DNA from: Apostichopus japonicus
Lineage: Eukaryota; Echinodermata; Holothuroidea; Aspidochirotida; Stichopodidae
DNA length: 64,000 nucleotides
Reading direction: 5' to 3'
NCBI RefSeq assembly: GCF_037975245.1
Contig: NC_092568.1
Location: forward strand, 28,144,501 to 28,208,500
A program made the translations under genes and the position numbers. The number at the start of each line of letters is the position of its first letter. The stretch's first letter is position 1. Of this stretch, positions 11,181 through 24,400 are shown piece by piece. Under the pieces are notes generated by a model. The model had not been told where the DNA came from, ran no database searches, and worked only from the letters and a program-made list of their open reading frames with translations.

Positions 11181-13899
11181 CAGCTAATATCTCAGTCCAT
11201 ACAGTGGCGCGATGGCTTGGCGCACTGTGCGAGCTGATGATCGAGACTCTCTTTTGCATCCGTGGTTCGAGCCCCGGGTGATGACGTCTTTTGCCGATCT
11301 TTTACAGCAAGTGCCTACACGGGGAGCTGTAAGTATTAGTTAATCCAGCTAATATCTCAGTCCATACAGTGGCGCGATGGCTTGGCGCACTGTGCGAGCT
11401 GATGATCGAGACTCTCTTTTGCATCCGTGGTTCGAACCCCGGGTGATGACGTCTTTTGCCGATCTTTTACAGCAAGTGCCTACACGGGGAGCTGTAAGTA
11501 TTAGTTAATCCAGCTAATATCTCAGTCCATACAGTGGCGCGATGGCTTGGCGCACTGTGCGAGCTGATGATCGAGACTCTCTTTTGCATCCGTGGTTCGA
11601 ACCCCGGGTGATGACGTCTTTTGCCGATCTTTTACAGCAAGTGCCTACACGGGGAGCTGTAAGTATTAGTTAATCCACCTAATATCTCAGTCCATACAGT
11701 GGCGCGATGGCTTGGCGCACTGTGCGAGCTGATGATCGAGACTCTCTTTTGCATCCGTGGTTCGAACCCCGGGTGATGACGTCTTTTGCCGATCTTTTAC
11801 AGCAAGTGCCTACACGGGGAGCTGTAAGTATTAGTTAATCCACCTAATATCTCAGTCCATACAGTGGCGCGATGGCTTGGCGCACTGTGCGAGCTGATGA
11901 TCGAGACTCTCTTTTGCATCCGTGGTTCGAACCCCGGGTGATGACGTCTTTTGCCGATCTTTTACAGCAAGTGCCTACACGGGGAGCTGTAAGTATTAGT
12001 TAATCCACCTAATATCTCAGTCCATACAGTGGCGCGATGGCTTGGCGCACTGTGCGAGCTGATGATCGAGACTCTCTTTTGCATCCGTGGTTCGAGCCCC
12101 GGGTGATGACGTCTTTTGCCGATCTTTTACAGCAAGTGCCTACACGGGGAGCTGTAAGTATTAGTTAATCCAGCTAATATCTCAGTCCATACAGTGGCGC
12201 GATGGCTTGGCGCACTGTGCGAGCTGATGATCGAGACTCTCTTTTGCATCCGTGGTTCGAACCCCGGGTGATGACGTCTTTTGTTGATCTTTTACAGCAA
12301 GTGCCTACACGGGGAGCTGTAAGTATTAGTTAATCCACCTAATATCTCAGTCCATACAGTGGCGCGATGGCTTGGCGCACTGTGCGAGCTGATGATCGAG
12401 ACTCTCTTTTGCATCCGTGGTTCGAACCCCGGGTGATGACGTCTTTTGCCGATCTTTTACAGCAAGTGCCTACACGGGGAGCTGTAAGTATTAGTTAATC
12501 CACCTAATATCTCAGTCCATACAGTGGCGCGATGGCTTGGCGCACTGTGCGAGCTGATGATCGAGACTCTCTTTTGCATCCGTGGTTCGAGCCCCGGGTG
12601 ATGACGTCTTTTGCCGATCTTTTACAGCAAGTGCCTACACGGGGACCTGTAAGTATTAGTTAATCCACCTAATATCTCAGTCCATACAGTGGCGCGATGG
12701 CTTGGCGCACTGTGCGAGCTGATGATCGAGACTCTCTTTTGCATCCGTGGTTCGAACCCCGGGTGATGACGTCTTTTGCCGATCTTTTACAGCAATTGCC
12801 TACACGGGGAGCTGTAAGTATGAGTTAATCCAGCTAATATCTCAGTCCATACAGTGGCGCGATGGCTTGGCGCTCTGTGCGAGCTGATGATCGAGACTCT
12901 CTTTTGCATCCGTGGTTCGAGCCCCGGGTGATGACGTCTTTTGCCGATCTTTTACAGCAAGTGCCTACACGGGGAGCTGTAAGTATGAGTTAATCCAGCT
13001 AATATCTCAGTCCATACAGTGGCGCGATGGCTTGGCGCACTGTGCGAGCTGATGATCGAGACTCTCTTTTGCATCCGTGGTTCGAACCCCGGGTGATGAC
13101 GTCTTTTGCCGATCTTTTACAGCAAGTGCCTACACGGGGAGCTGTAAGTATGAGTTAATCCAGCTAATATCTCAGTCCATACAGTGGCGCGATGGCTTGG
13201 CGCACTGTGCGAGCTGATTATCGAGACTCTCTTTTGCATCCGTGGTTCGAAGCCCGTGTGATGACGTCTTTTGCCGATCTTTTACAGCAAGTGCCTACAC
13301 GGGGAGCTGTAAGTATGAGTTAATCCAGCTAATATCTCAGTCCATACAGTGGCGCGATGGCTTGGCGCACTGTGCGAGCTGATGATCGAGACTCTCTTTT
13401 GCATCCGTGGTTCGAAGCCCGGGTGATGACGTCTTTTGCCGATCTTTTACAGCAAGTGCCTACACGGGGAGCTGTAAGTATTAGTTAATCCAGCTAATAT
13501 CTCAGTCCATACAGTGGCGCGATGGCTTGGCGCACTGTGCGAGCTGATGATCGAGACTCTCTTTTGCATCCGTGGTTCGAACCCCGGGTGATGACGTCTT
13601 TTGCCGATCGTTTACAGCAAGTGCCTACACGGGGAGCTGTAAGTATTAGTTAATCCACCTAATATCTCAGTCCATACAGTGGCGCGATGGCTTGGCGCAC
13701 TGTGCGAGCTGATGATCGAGACTCTCTTTTGCATCCGTGGTTCGAACCCCGGGTGATGACGTCTTTTGCCGATCTTTTACAGCAAGTGCCTACACGGGGA
13801 GCTGTAAGTATTAGTTAATCCAGCTAATATCTCAGTCCATACAGTGGCGCGATGGCTTGGCGCACTGTGCGAGCTGATGATCGAGACTCTCTTTTGCAT

Positions 13900-16800
13900 C
13901 CGTGGTTCGAGCCCCGGGTGATGACTTCTTTTGCCGATCTTTTACAGCAAGTGCCTACACGGGGAGCTGTAAGTATTAGTTAATCCAGCTAATATCTCAG
14001 TCCATACAGTGGCGCGATGGCTTGGCGCTCTGTGCGAGCTGATGATCGAGACTCTCTTTTGCATCCGTGGTTCGAGCCCCGGATGATGACTTCTTTTGCC
14101 GATCTTTTACAGCAAGTGCCTACACGGGGAACTGTAAGTATTAGTTAATCCAGCTAATATATCAGTCCATACAGTGGCGCGATGGCTTGGCGCACTGTGC
14201 GAGCTGATGATCGAGACTCTCTTTTGCATCCGTGGTTCGAACCCCGGGTGATGACGTCTTTTGCCGATCTTTTACAGCAAGTGCCTACACGGAGAGCTGT
14301 AAGTATTAGTTAATCCAGCTAATATCTCAGTCCATACAGTGGCGCGATGGCATGGCGCACTGTGCGAGCTGATGATCGAGACTCTCTTTTGCATCCGTGG
14401 TTCGAACCCCGGGTGATGACGTCTTTTGCCGATCTTTTACAGCAAGTGCCTACACGGGGAGCTGTAAGTATTAGTTAATCCACCTAATATCCCAGTCCAT
14501 ACAGTGGCGCGATGGCTTGGCGCACTGTGCGAGCTGATGATCGAGACTCTCTTTTGCATCCGTGGTTCGAACCCCGGGTGATGACGTCTTTTGCCGATCT
14601 TTTACAGCAAGTGCCTACACGGGGAGCTGTAAGTATTAGTTAATCCACCTAATATATCAGTCCATACAGTGGCGCGATGGCTTGGCGCACTGTGCGAGCT
14701 GATGATCGAGACTCTCTTTTGCATCCGTGGTTCGAACCCCGGGTGATGACGTCTTTTGCCGATCTTTTACAGCAAGTGCCTACACGGAGAGCTGTAAGTA
14801 TTAGTTAATCCACCTAATATCTCAGTCCATACAGTGGCGCGATGGCTTGGCGCACTGTGCGAGCTGATGATCGAGACTCTCTTTTGCATCCGTGGTTCGA
14901 ACCCCGGGTGATGACGTCTTTTGCCGATCTTTTACAGCAAGTGCCTACACGGGGAGCTGTAAGTATTAGTTAATCCAGCTAATATCTCAGTCCATACAGT
15001 GGCGCGATGGCTTGGCGCACTGTGCGAGCTGATGGTCGAGACTCTCTTTTGCATCCGTGGTTCGAGCCCCGGGTGATGACGTCTTTTGCCGATCTTTTAC
15101 AGCAAGTGCCTACACGGGGAGCTGTAAGTATTAGTTAATCCAGCTAATATCTCAGTCCATACAGTGGCGCGATGGCTTGGCGCACTGTGCGAGCTGATGA
15201 TCGAGACTCTCTTTTGCATCCGTGGTTCGAGCCCCGGGTGATGACGTCTTTTGCCGATCTTTTACAGCAAGTGCCTACACGGGGAGCTGTAAGTATTAGT
15301 TAATCCAGCTAATATCTCAGTCCATACAGTGGCGCGATGGCTTGGCGCACTGTGCGAGCTGATGATCGAGACTCTCTTTTGCATCCGTGGTTCGAGCCCC
15401 GGGTGATGACGTCTTTTGCCGATCTTTTACAGCAAGTGCCTACACGGGGAGCTGTAAGTATTAGTTAATCCAGCTAATATCTCAGTCCATACAGTGGCGC
15501 GATGGCTTGGCGCACTGTGCGAGCTGATGATCGAGACTCTCTTTTGCATCCGTGGTTCGAGCCCCGGGTGATGACGTCTTTTGCCGATCTTTTACAGCAA
15601 GTGCCTACACGGGGAGCTGTAAGTATTAGTTAATCCAGCTAATATCTCAGTCCATACAGTGGCGCGATGGCTTGGCGCACTGTGCGAGCTGATGATCGAG
15701 ACTCTCTTTTGCATCCGTGGTTCGAACCCCGGGTGATGACGTCTTTTGCCGATCGTTTACAGCAAGTGCCTACACGGGGAGCTGTAAGTATTAGTTAATC
15801 CACCTAATATCTCAGTCCATACAGTGGCGCGATGGCTTGGCGCACTGTGCGAGCTGATGATCGAGACTCTCTTTTGCATCCGTGGTTCGAACCCCGGGTG
15901 ATGACGTCTTTTGCCGATCTTTTACAGCAAGTGCCTACACGGGGAGCTGTAAGTATTAGTTAATCCAGCTAATATCTCAGTCCATACAGTGGCGCGATGG
16001 CTTGGCGCACTGTGCGAGCTGATGATCGAGACTCTCTTTTGCATCCGTGGTTCGAACCCCGGGTGATGACGTCTTTTGCCGATCTTTTACAGCAAGTGCC
16101 TACACGGGGAGCTGTAAGTATTAGTTAATCCAGCTAATATCTCAGTCCATGCAGTGGCGCGATGGCTTGGCGCACTGTGCGAGCTGATGATCGAGACTCT
16201 CTTTTGCATCCGTGGTTCGAACCCCGGGTGATGACGTCTTTTGCCGATCTTTTACAGCAAGTGCCTACACGGGGAGCTGTAAGTATTAGTTAATCCAGCT
16301 AATATCTCAGTCCATACAGTGGCGCGATGGCTTGGCGCACTGTGCGAGCTGATGATCGAGACTCTCTTTTGCATCCGTGGTTCGAACCCCGGGTGATGAC
16401 GTCTTTTGCCGATCTTTTACAGCAAGTGCCTACACGGGGAGCTGTAAGTATTAGTTAATCCAGCTAATATCTCAGTCCATACAGTGGCGCGATGGCTTGG
16501 CGCACTGTGCGAGCTGATGATCGAGACTCTCTTTTGCATCCGTGGTTCGAGCCCCGGGTGATGACTTCTTTTGCCGATCTTTTACAGCAAGTGCCTACAC
16601 GGGGAGCTGTAAGTATTAGTTAATCCAGCTAATATCTCAGTCCATACAGTGGCGCGATGGCTTGGCGCTCTGTGCGAGCTGATGATCGAGACTCTCTTTT
16701 GCATCCGTGGTTCGAGCCCCGGATGATGACTTCTTTTGCCGATCTTTTACAGCAAGTGCCTACACGGGGAGCTGTAAGTATTAGTTAATCCAGCTAATAT

Positions 16801-18460
16801 ATCAGTCCATACAGTGGCGCGATGGCTTGGCGCACTGTGCGAGCTGATGATCGAGACTCTCTTTTGCATCCGTGGTTCGAACCCCGGGTGATGACGTCTT
16901 TTGCCGATCTTTTACAGCAAGTGCCTACACGGAGAGCTGTAAGTATTAGTTAATCCAGCTAATATCTCAGTCCATACAGTGGCGCGATGGCTTGGCGCAC
17001 TGTGCGAGCTGATGATCGAGACTCTCTTTTGCATCCGTGGTTCGAACCCCGGGTGATGACGTCTTTTGCCGATCTTTTACAGCAAGTGCCTACACGGGGA
17101 GCTGTAAGTATTAGTTAATCCACCTAATATCCCAGTCCATACAGTGGCGCGATGGCTTGGCGCACTGTGCGAGCTGATGATCGAGACTCTCTTTTGCATC
17201 CGTGGTTCGAACCCCGGGTGATGACGTCTTTTGCCGATCTTTTACAGCAAGTGCCTACACGGGGAGCTGTAAGTATTAGTTAATCCACCTAATATCCCAG
17301 TCCATACAGTGGCGCGATGGCTTGGCGCACTGTGCGAGCTGATGATCGAGACTCTCTTTTGCATCCGTGGTTCGAACCCCGGGTGATGACGTCTTTTGCC
17401 GATCTTTTACAGCAAGTGCCTACACGGGGAGCTGTAAGTATTAGTTAATCCACCTAATATCTCAGTCCATACAGTGGCGCGATGGCTTGGCGCACTGTGC
17501 GAGCTGATGATCGAGACTCTCTTTTGCATCCGTGGTTCGAACCCCGGGTGATGACGTCTTTTGCCGATCTTTTACAGCAAGTGCCTACACGGAGAGCTGT
17601 AAGTATTAGTTAATCCACCTAATATCTCAGTCCATACAGTGGCGCGATGGCTTGGCGCACTGTGCGAGCTGATGATCGAGACTCTCTTTTGCATCCGTGG
17701 TTCGAGCCCCGGGTGATGACGTCTTTTGCCGATCTTTTACAGCAAGTGCCTACACGGGGAGCTGTAAGTATTAGTTAATCCAGCTAATATCTCAGTCCAT
17801 ACAGTGGCGCGATGGCTTGGCGCACTGTGCGAGCTGATGGTCGAGACTCTCTTTTGCATCCGTGGTTCGAGCCCCGGGTGATGACGTCTTTTGCCGATCT
17901 TTTACAGCAAGTGCCTACACGGGGAGCTGTAAGTATTAGTTAATCCAGCTAATATCTCAGTCCATACAGTGGCGCGATGGCTTGGCGCACTGTGCGAGCT
18001 GATGATCGAGACTCTCTTTTGCATCCGTGGTTCGAGCCCCGGGTGATGACGTCTTTTGCCGATCTTTTACAGCAAGTGCCTACACGGGGAGCTGTAAGTA
18101 TTAGTTAATCCAGCTAATATCTCAGTCCATACAGTGGCGCGATGGCTTGGCGCACTGTGCGAGATGATGATCGAGACTCTCTTTTGCATCCGTGGTTCGA
18201 GCCCCGGGTGATGACGTCTTTTGCCGATCTTTTACAGCAAGTGCCTACACGGGGAGCTGTAAGTATTAGTTAATCCAGCTAATATCTCAGTCCATACAGT
18301 GGCGCGATGGCTTGGCGCACTGTGCGAGCTGATGATCGAGACTCTCTTTTGCATCCGTGGTTCGAGCCCCGGGTGATGACGTCTTTTGCCGATCTTTTAC
18401 AGCAAGTGCCTACACGGGGAGCTGTAAGTATTAGTTAATGCAGCTAATATCTCAGTCCAT
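13900..18460 (+). repeat. 16/17-mer higher-order duplication
   Basis: A block starting near 13.9 kb is repeated starting near 16.5 kb. Rare variants recur exactly 2,640 bp (16 monomers) apart: ATGACTTCTT at 13,921 and 16,561, CTTGGCGCTC at 14,021 and 16,661, ATCAGTCCAT after ATAT at 14,161 and 16,801, CACGGAGAGC at 14,289 and 16,929, and CCCAGTCCAT at 14,491 and 17,131. Further on the offset becomes 2,805 bp (17 monomers; GATGGTCGAG at 15,031 and 17,836) because the CCCAG monomer was duplicated in the second copy. The outer limits are approximate. Confidence 0.85.
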
Positions 18461-21400
18461 ACAGTGGCGCGATGGCTTGGCGCACTGTGCGAGCTGATGA
18501 TCGAGACTCTCTTTTGCATCCGTGGTTCGAACCCCGGGTGATGACGTCTTTTGCCGATCTTTTACAGCAAGTGCCTACACGGGGAGCTGTAAGTATTAGT
18601 TAATGCAGCTAATATCTCAGTCCATACAGTGGCGCGATGGCTTGGCGCACTGTGCGAGCTGATGATCGAGACTCTCTTTTGCATCCGTGGTTCGAACCCC
18701 GGGTGATGACGTCTTTTGCCGATCTTTTACAGCAAGTGCCTACACGGGGAGCTGTAAGTATTAGTTAATCCAGCTAATATCTCAGTCCATACAGTGGCGC
18801 GATGGCTTGGCGCACTGTGCGAGCTGATGATCGAGACTCTCTTTTGCATCCGTGGTTCGAGCCCCGGGTGATGACGTCTTTTGCCGATCTTTTACAGCAA
18901 GTGCCTACACGGGGAGCTGTAAGTATTAGTTAATTCAGCTAATATCTCAGTCCATGCAGTGGCGCGATGGCTTGGCGCACTGTGCGAGCTGATGATCGAG
19001 ACTCCCTTTTGCATCCGTGTTTCGAGCCCCGGGTGATGACGTCTTTTGCCGATCTTTTACAGCAAGTGCCTACACGGGGAGCTGTAAGTATTAGTTAATC
19101 CAGCTAATATCTCAGTCCATACAGTGGCGCGATGGCTTGGCGCACTGTGCGAGCTGATGATCGAGACTCTCTTTTGCATCCGTGGTTCGAGCCCCGGATG
19201 ATGACGTCTTTTGCCGATCTTTTACAGCAAGTGCCTACACGGGGAGCTGTAAGTATTAGTTAATCCAGCTAATATCTCAGTCCATACAGTGGCGCGATGG
19301 CTTGGCGCACTGTGCGAGCTGATGATCGAGACTCTCTTTTGCATCCGTGGTTCGAGCCCCGGATGATGACGTCTTTTGCCGATCTTTTACAGCAAGTGCC
19401 TACACGGGGAGCTGTAAGTATTAGTTAATCCAGCTAATATCTCAGTCCATACAGTGGCGCGATGGCTTGGCGCACTGTGCGAGCTGATGATCGAGACTCT
19501 CTTTTGCATCCGTGGTTCGAGCCCCGGGTGATGACGTCTTTTGCCGATCTTTTACAGCAAGTGCCTACACGGGGAGCTGTAAGTATTAGTTAATCCACCT
19601 AATATCTCAGTCCATACAGTGGCGCGATGGCTTGGCGCACTGTGCGAGCTGATGATCGAGACTCTCTTTTGCATCCGTGGTTCGAAGCCCGGGTGATGAC
19701 GTCTTTTGCCGATCTTTTACAGCAAGTGCCTACACGGGGAGCTGTAAGTATTAGTTAATCCAGCTAATATCTCAGTCCATACAGTGGCGCGATGGCTTGG
19801 CGCACTGTGCGAGCTGATGATCGAGACTCTCTTTTGCATCCGTGGTTCGAGCCCCGGATGATGACGTCTTTTGCCGATCTTTTACAGCAAGTGCCTACAC
19901 GGGGAGCTGTAAGTATTAGTTAATCCAGCTAATATCTCAGTCCATACAGTGGCGCGATGGCTTGGCGCACTGTGCGAGCTGATGATCGAGACTCTCTTTT
20001 GCATCCGTGGTTCGAGCCCCGGGTGATGACGTCTTTTGCCGATCTTTTACAGCAAGTGCCTACACGGGGAGCTGTAAGTATTAGTTAATCCACCTAATAT
20101 CTCAGTCCATACAGTGGCGCGATGGCTTGGCGCACTGTGCGAGCTGATGATCGAGACTCTCTTTTGCATCCGTGGTTCGAACCCCGGGTGATGACGTCTT
20201 TTGCCGATCTTTTACAGCAAGTGCCTACACGGAGAGCTGTAAGTATTAGTTAATCCACCTAATATCTCAGTCCATACAGTGGCGCGATGGCTTGGCGCAC
20301 TGTGCGAGCTGATGATCGAGACTCTCTTTTGCATCCGTGGTTCGAGCCCCGGGTGATGACGTCTTTTGCCGATCTTTTACAGCAAGTGCCTACACGGAGA
20401 GCTGTAAGTATTAGTTAATCCACCTAATATCTCAGTCCATACAGTGGCGCGATGGCTTGGCGCACTGTGCGAGCAGATGATCGAGACTCTCTTTTGCATC
20501 CGTGGTTCGAGCCCCGGGTGATGACGTCTTTTGCCGATCTTTTACAGCAAGTGCCTACACGGGGAGCTGTAAGTATTAGTTAATCCAGCTAATATCTCAG
20601 TCCATACAGTGGCGCGATGGCTTGGCGCACTGTGCGAGCTGATGATCGAGACTCTCTTTTGCATCCGTGGTTCGAACCCCGGGTGATGACGTCTTTTGCC
20701 GATCTTTTACAGCAAGTGCCTACACGGGGAGCTGTAAGTATTAGTTAATGCAGCTAATATCTCAGTCCATACAGTGGCGCGATGGCTTGGCGCACTGTGC
20801 GAGCAGATGATCGAGACTCTCTTTTGCATCCGTGGTTCGAGCCCCGGGTGATGACGTCTTTTGCCGATCTTTTACAGCAAGTGCCTACACGGGGAGCTGT
20901 AAGTATTAGTTAATCCAGCTAATATCTCAGTCCATACAGTGGCGCGATGGCTTGGCGCACTGTGCGAGCTGATGATCGAGACTCTCTTTTGCATCCGTGG
21001 TTCGAGCCCCGGATGATGACGTCTTTTGCCGATCTTTTACAGCAAGTGCCTACACGGGGAGCTGTAAGTATTAGTTAATCCAGCTAATATCTCAGTCCAT
21101 ACAGTGGCGCGATGGCTTGGCGCACTGTGCGAGCTGATGATCGAGACTCTTTTTTTTGCATCCGTGGTTCGAACCCCGGGTGATGACGTCTTTTGCCGAT
21201 CTTTTACAGCAAGTGCCTACACGGGGAGCTGTAAGTATTAGTTAATCCAGCTAATATCTCAGTCCATACAGTGGCGCGATGGCTTGGCGCACTGTGCGAG
21301 CTGATGATCGAGACTCTCTTTTGCATCCGTGGTTCGAGCCCCGGGTGATGACGTCTTTTGCCGATCTTTTACAGCAAGTGCCTACACGGGGAGCTGTAAG

Positions 21401-24400
21401 TATTAGTTAATCCACCTAATATCTCAGTCCATACAGTGGCGCGATGGCTTGGCGCACTGTGCGAGCTGATGATCGAGACTCTCTTTTGCATCCGTGGTTC
21501 GAACCCCGGGTGATGACGTCTTTTGCCGATCTTTTACAGCAAGTGCCTACACGGGGAGCTGTAAGTATTAGTTAATCCAGCTAATATCTCAGTCCATACA
21601 GTGGCGCGATGGCTAGGCGCACTGTGCGAGCTGATGATCGAGACTCTCTTTTGCATACGTGGTTCGAGCCCCGGGTGATGACGTCTTTTGCCGATCTTTT
21701 ACAGCAAGTGCCTACACGGGGAGCTGTAAGTATTAGTTAATCCACCTAATATCTCAGTCGATACAGTGGCGCGATGCCTTGGCGCACTGTGCGAGCTGAT
21801 GATCGAGAATCTCTTTTGCATCCGTGGTTCGAGCCCCGGGTGATGACGTCTTTTGCCGATCTTTTACAGCAAGTGCCTACACGGGGAGCTGTAAGTATTA
21901 GTTAATGCACCTAATATCTCAGTCCATACAGTGGCGCGATGGCTTGGCGCACTGTGCGAGCTGATGATCGAGACTCTCTTTTGCATCCGTGGTTCGAGCC
22001 CCGGGTGATGACGTCTTTTGCCGATCTTTTACAGCAAGTGCCTACACGGGGAGCTGTAAGTATTAGTTAATGCACCTAATATCTCAGTCCATACAGTGGC
22101 GCGATGGCTTGGCGCACTGTGCGAGCTGATGATCGAGACTCTCTTTTGCATCCGTGGTTCGAGCCCCGGGTGATGACGTCTTTTGCCGATCTTTTACAGC
22201 AAGTGCCTACACGGAGAGCTGTAAGTATTAGTTAATCCACCTAATATCTCAGTCCATACAGTGGCGCGATGGCTTGGCGCACTGTGCGAGCTGATGATCG
22301 AGACTCTCTTTTGCATCCGTGGTTCGAACCCCGGGTGATGACGTCTTTTGCCGATCTTTTACAGCAAGTGCCTACACGGGGAGCTGTAAGTATTAGTTAA
22401 TCCACCTAATATCTCAGTCCATACAGTGGCGCGATGGCTTGGCGCACTGTGCGAGCTGATGATCGAGACTCTCTTTTGCATCCGTGGTTCGAACCCCGGG
22501 TGATGACGTCTTTTGCCGATCTTTTACAGCAAGTGCCTACACGGGGAGCTGTAAGTATTAGTTAATCCACCTAATATCTCAGTCCATACAGTGGCGCGAT
22601 GGCTTGGCGCACTGTGCGAGCTGATGATCGAGACTCTCTTTTGCATCCGTGGTTCGAACCCCGGGTGATGACCTCTTTTGCCGATCTTTTACAGCAAGTG
22701 CCTACACGGGGAGCTGTAAGTATTAGTTAATCCACCTAATATCTCAGTCCATACAGTGGCGCGATGGCTTGGCGCACTGTGCGAGCTGATGATCGAGACT
22801 CTCTTTTGCATCCGTGGTTCGAACCCCGGGTGATGACGTCTTTTGCCGATCTTTTACAGCAAGTGCCTACACGGGGAGCTGTAAGTATTAGTTAATCCAC
22901 CTAATATCTCAGTCCATACAGTGGCGCGATGGCTTGGCGCACTGTGAGAGCTGATGATCGAGACTCTCTTTTGCATCCGTGGTTCGAACCCCGGGTGATG
23001 ACGTCTTTTGCCGATCTTTTACAGCAAGTGCCTACACGGGGAGCTGTAAGTATTAGTTAATCCACCTAATATCTCAGTCCATACAGTGGCGCGATGGCTT
23101 GGCGCACTGTGCGAGCAGATGATCGAGACTCTCTTTTGCATCCGTGGTTCGAACCCCGGGTGATGACGTCTTTTGCCGATCTTTTACAGCAAGTGCCTAC
23201 ACGGGGAGCTGTAAGTATTAGTTAATCCACCTAATATCTCAGTCCATACAGTTGCGCGATGGCTTGGCGCACTGTGCGAGCTGATGATCGAGACGCTCTT
23301 TTGCATCCGTGGTTCGAGCCCCGGGTGATGACGTCTTTTGCCGATCTTTTACAGCAAGTGCCTACACGGGGAGCTGTAAGTATTAGTTAATGCACCTAAT
23401 ATCTCAGTCCATACAGTGGCGCGATGGCTTGGCGCACTGTGCGAGCTGATGATCGAGACTCTCTTTTGCATCCGTGGTTCGAGCCCCGGGTGATGACGTC
23501 TTTTGCCGATCTTTTACAGCAAGTGCCTACACGGGGAGCTGTAAGTATTAGTTAATCCAGCTAATATCTCAGTCCATACAGTGGCGCGATGGCTTGGCGC
23601 ACTGTGCGAGCTGATGATCGAGACTCTCTTTTGCATCCGTGGTTCGAGCCCCGGGTGATGACGTCTTTTGCCGATCTTTTACAGCAAGTGCCTACACGGG
23701 GAGCTGTAAGTATTAGTTAATCCAGCTAATATCTCAGTCCATACAGTGGCGCGATGGCTTGGCGCACTGTGCGAGCTGATGATCGAGACTCTCTTTTGCA
23801 TCCGTGGTTCGAGCCCCGGGTGATGACGTCTTTTGCCGATCTTTTACAGCAAGTGCCTACACGGGGAGCTGTAAGTATTAGTTAATCCAGCTAATATCTC
23901 AGTCCATACAGTGGCGCGATGGCTTGGCGCACTGTGCGAGCTGATGATCGAGACTCTCTTTTGCATCCGTGGTTCGAACCCCGGGTGATGACGTCTTTTG
24001 CCGATCTTTTACAGCAAGTGCCTACACGGGGAGCTGTAAGTATTAGTTAATCCACCTAATATCTCAGTCCATGCAGTGGCGCGATGGCTTGGCGCACTGT
24101 GCGAGCTGATGATCGAGACTCTCTTTTGCATCCGTGGTTCGAGCCTCGGGTGATGACGTCTTTTGCCGATCTTTTTCAGCAAGTGCCTACACGGGGAGCT
24201 GTAAGTATTAGTTAATCCAGCTAATATCTCAGTCCATACAGTGGCGCGATGGCTTGGCGCACTGTGCGAGCTGATGATCGAGACTCTCTTTTGCATCCGT
24301 GGTTCGAGCCCCGGGTGATGACGTCTTTTGCCGATCTTTTACAGCAAGTGCCTACACGGGGAGCTGTAAGTATTAGTTAATCCAGCTAATATCTCAGTCC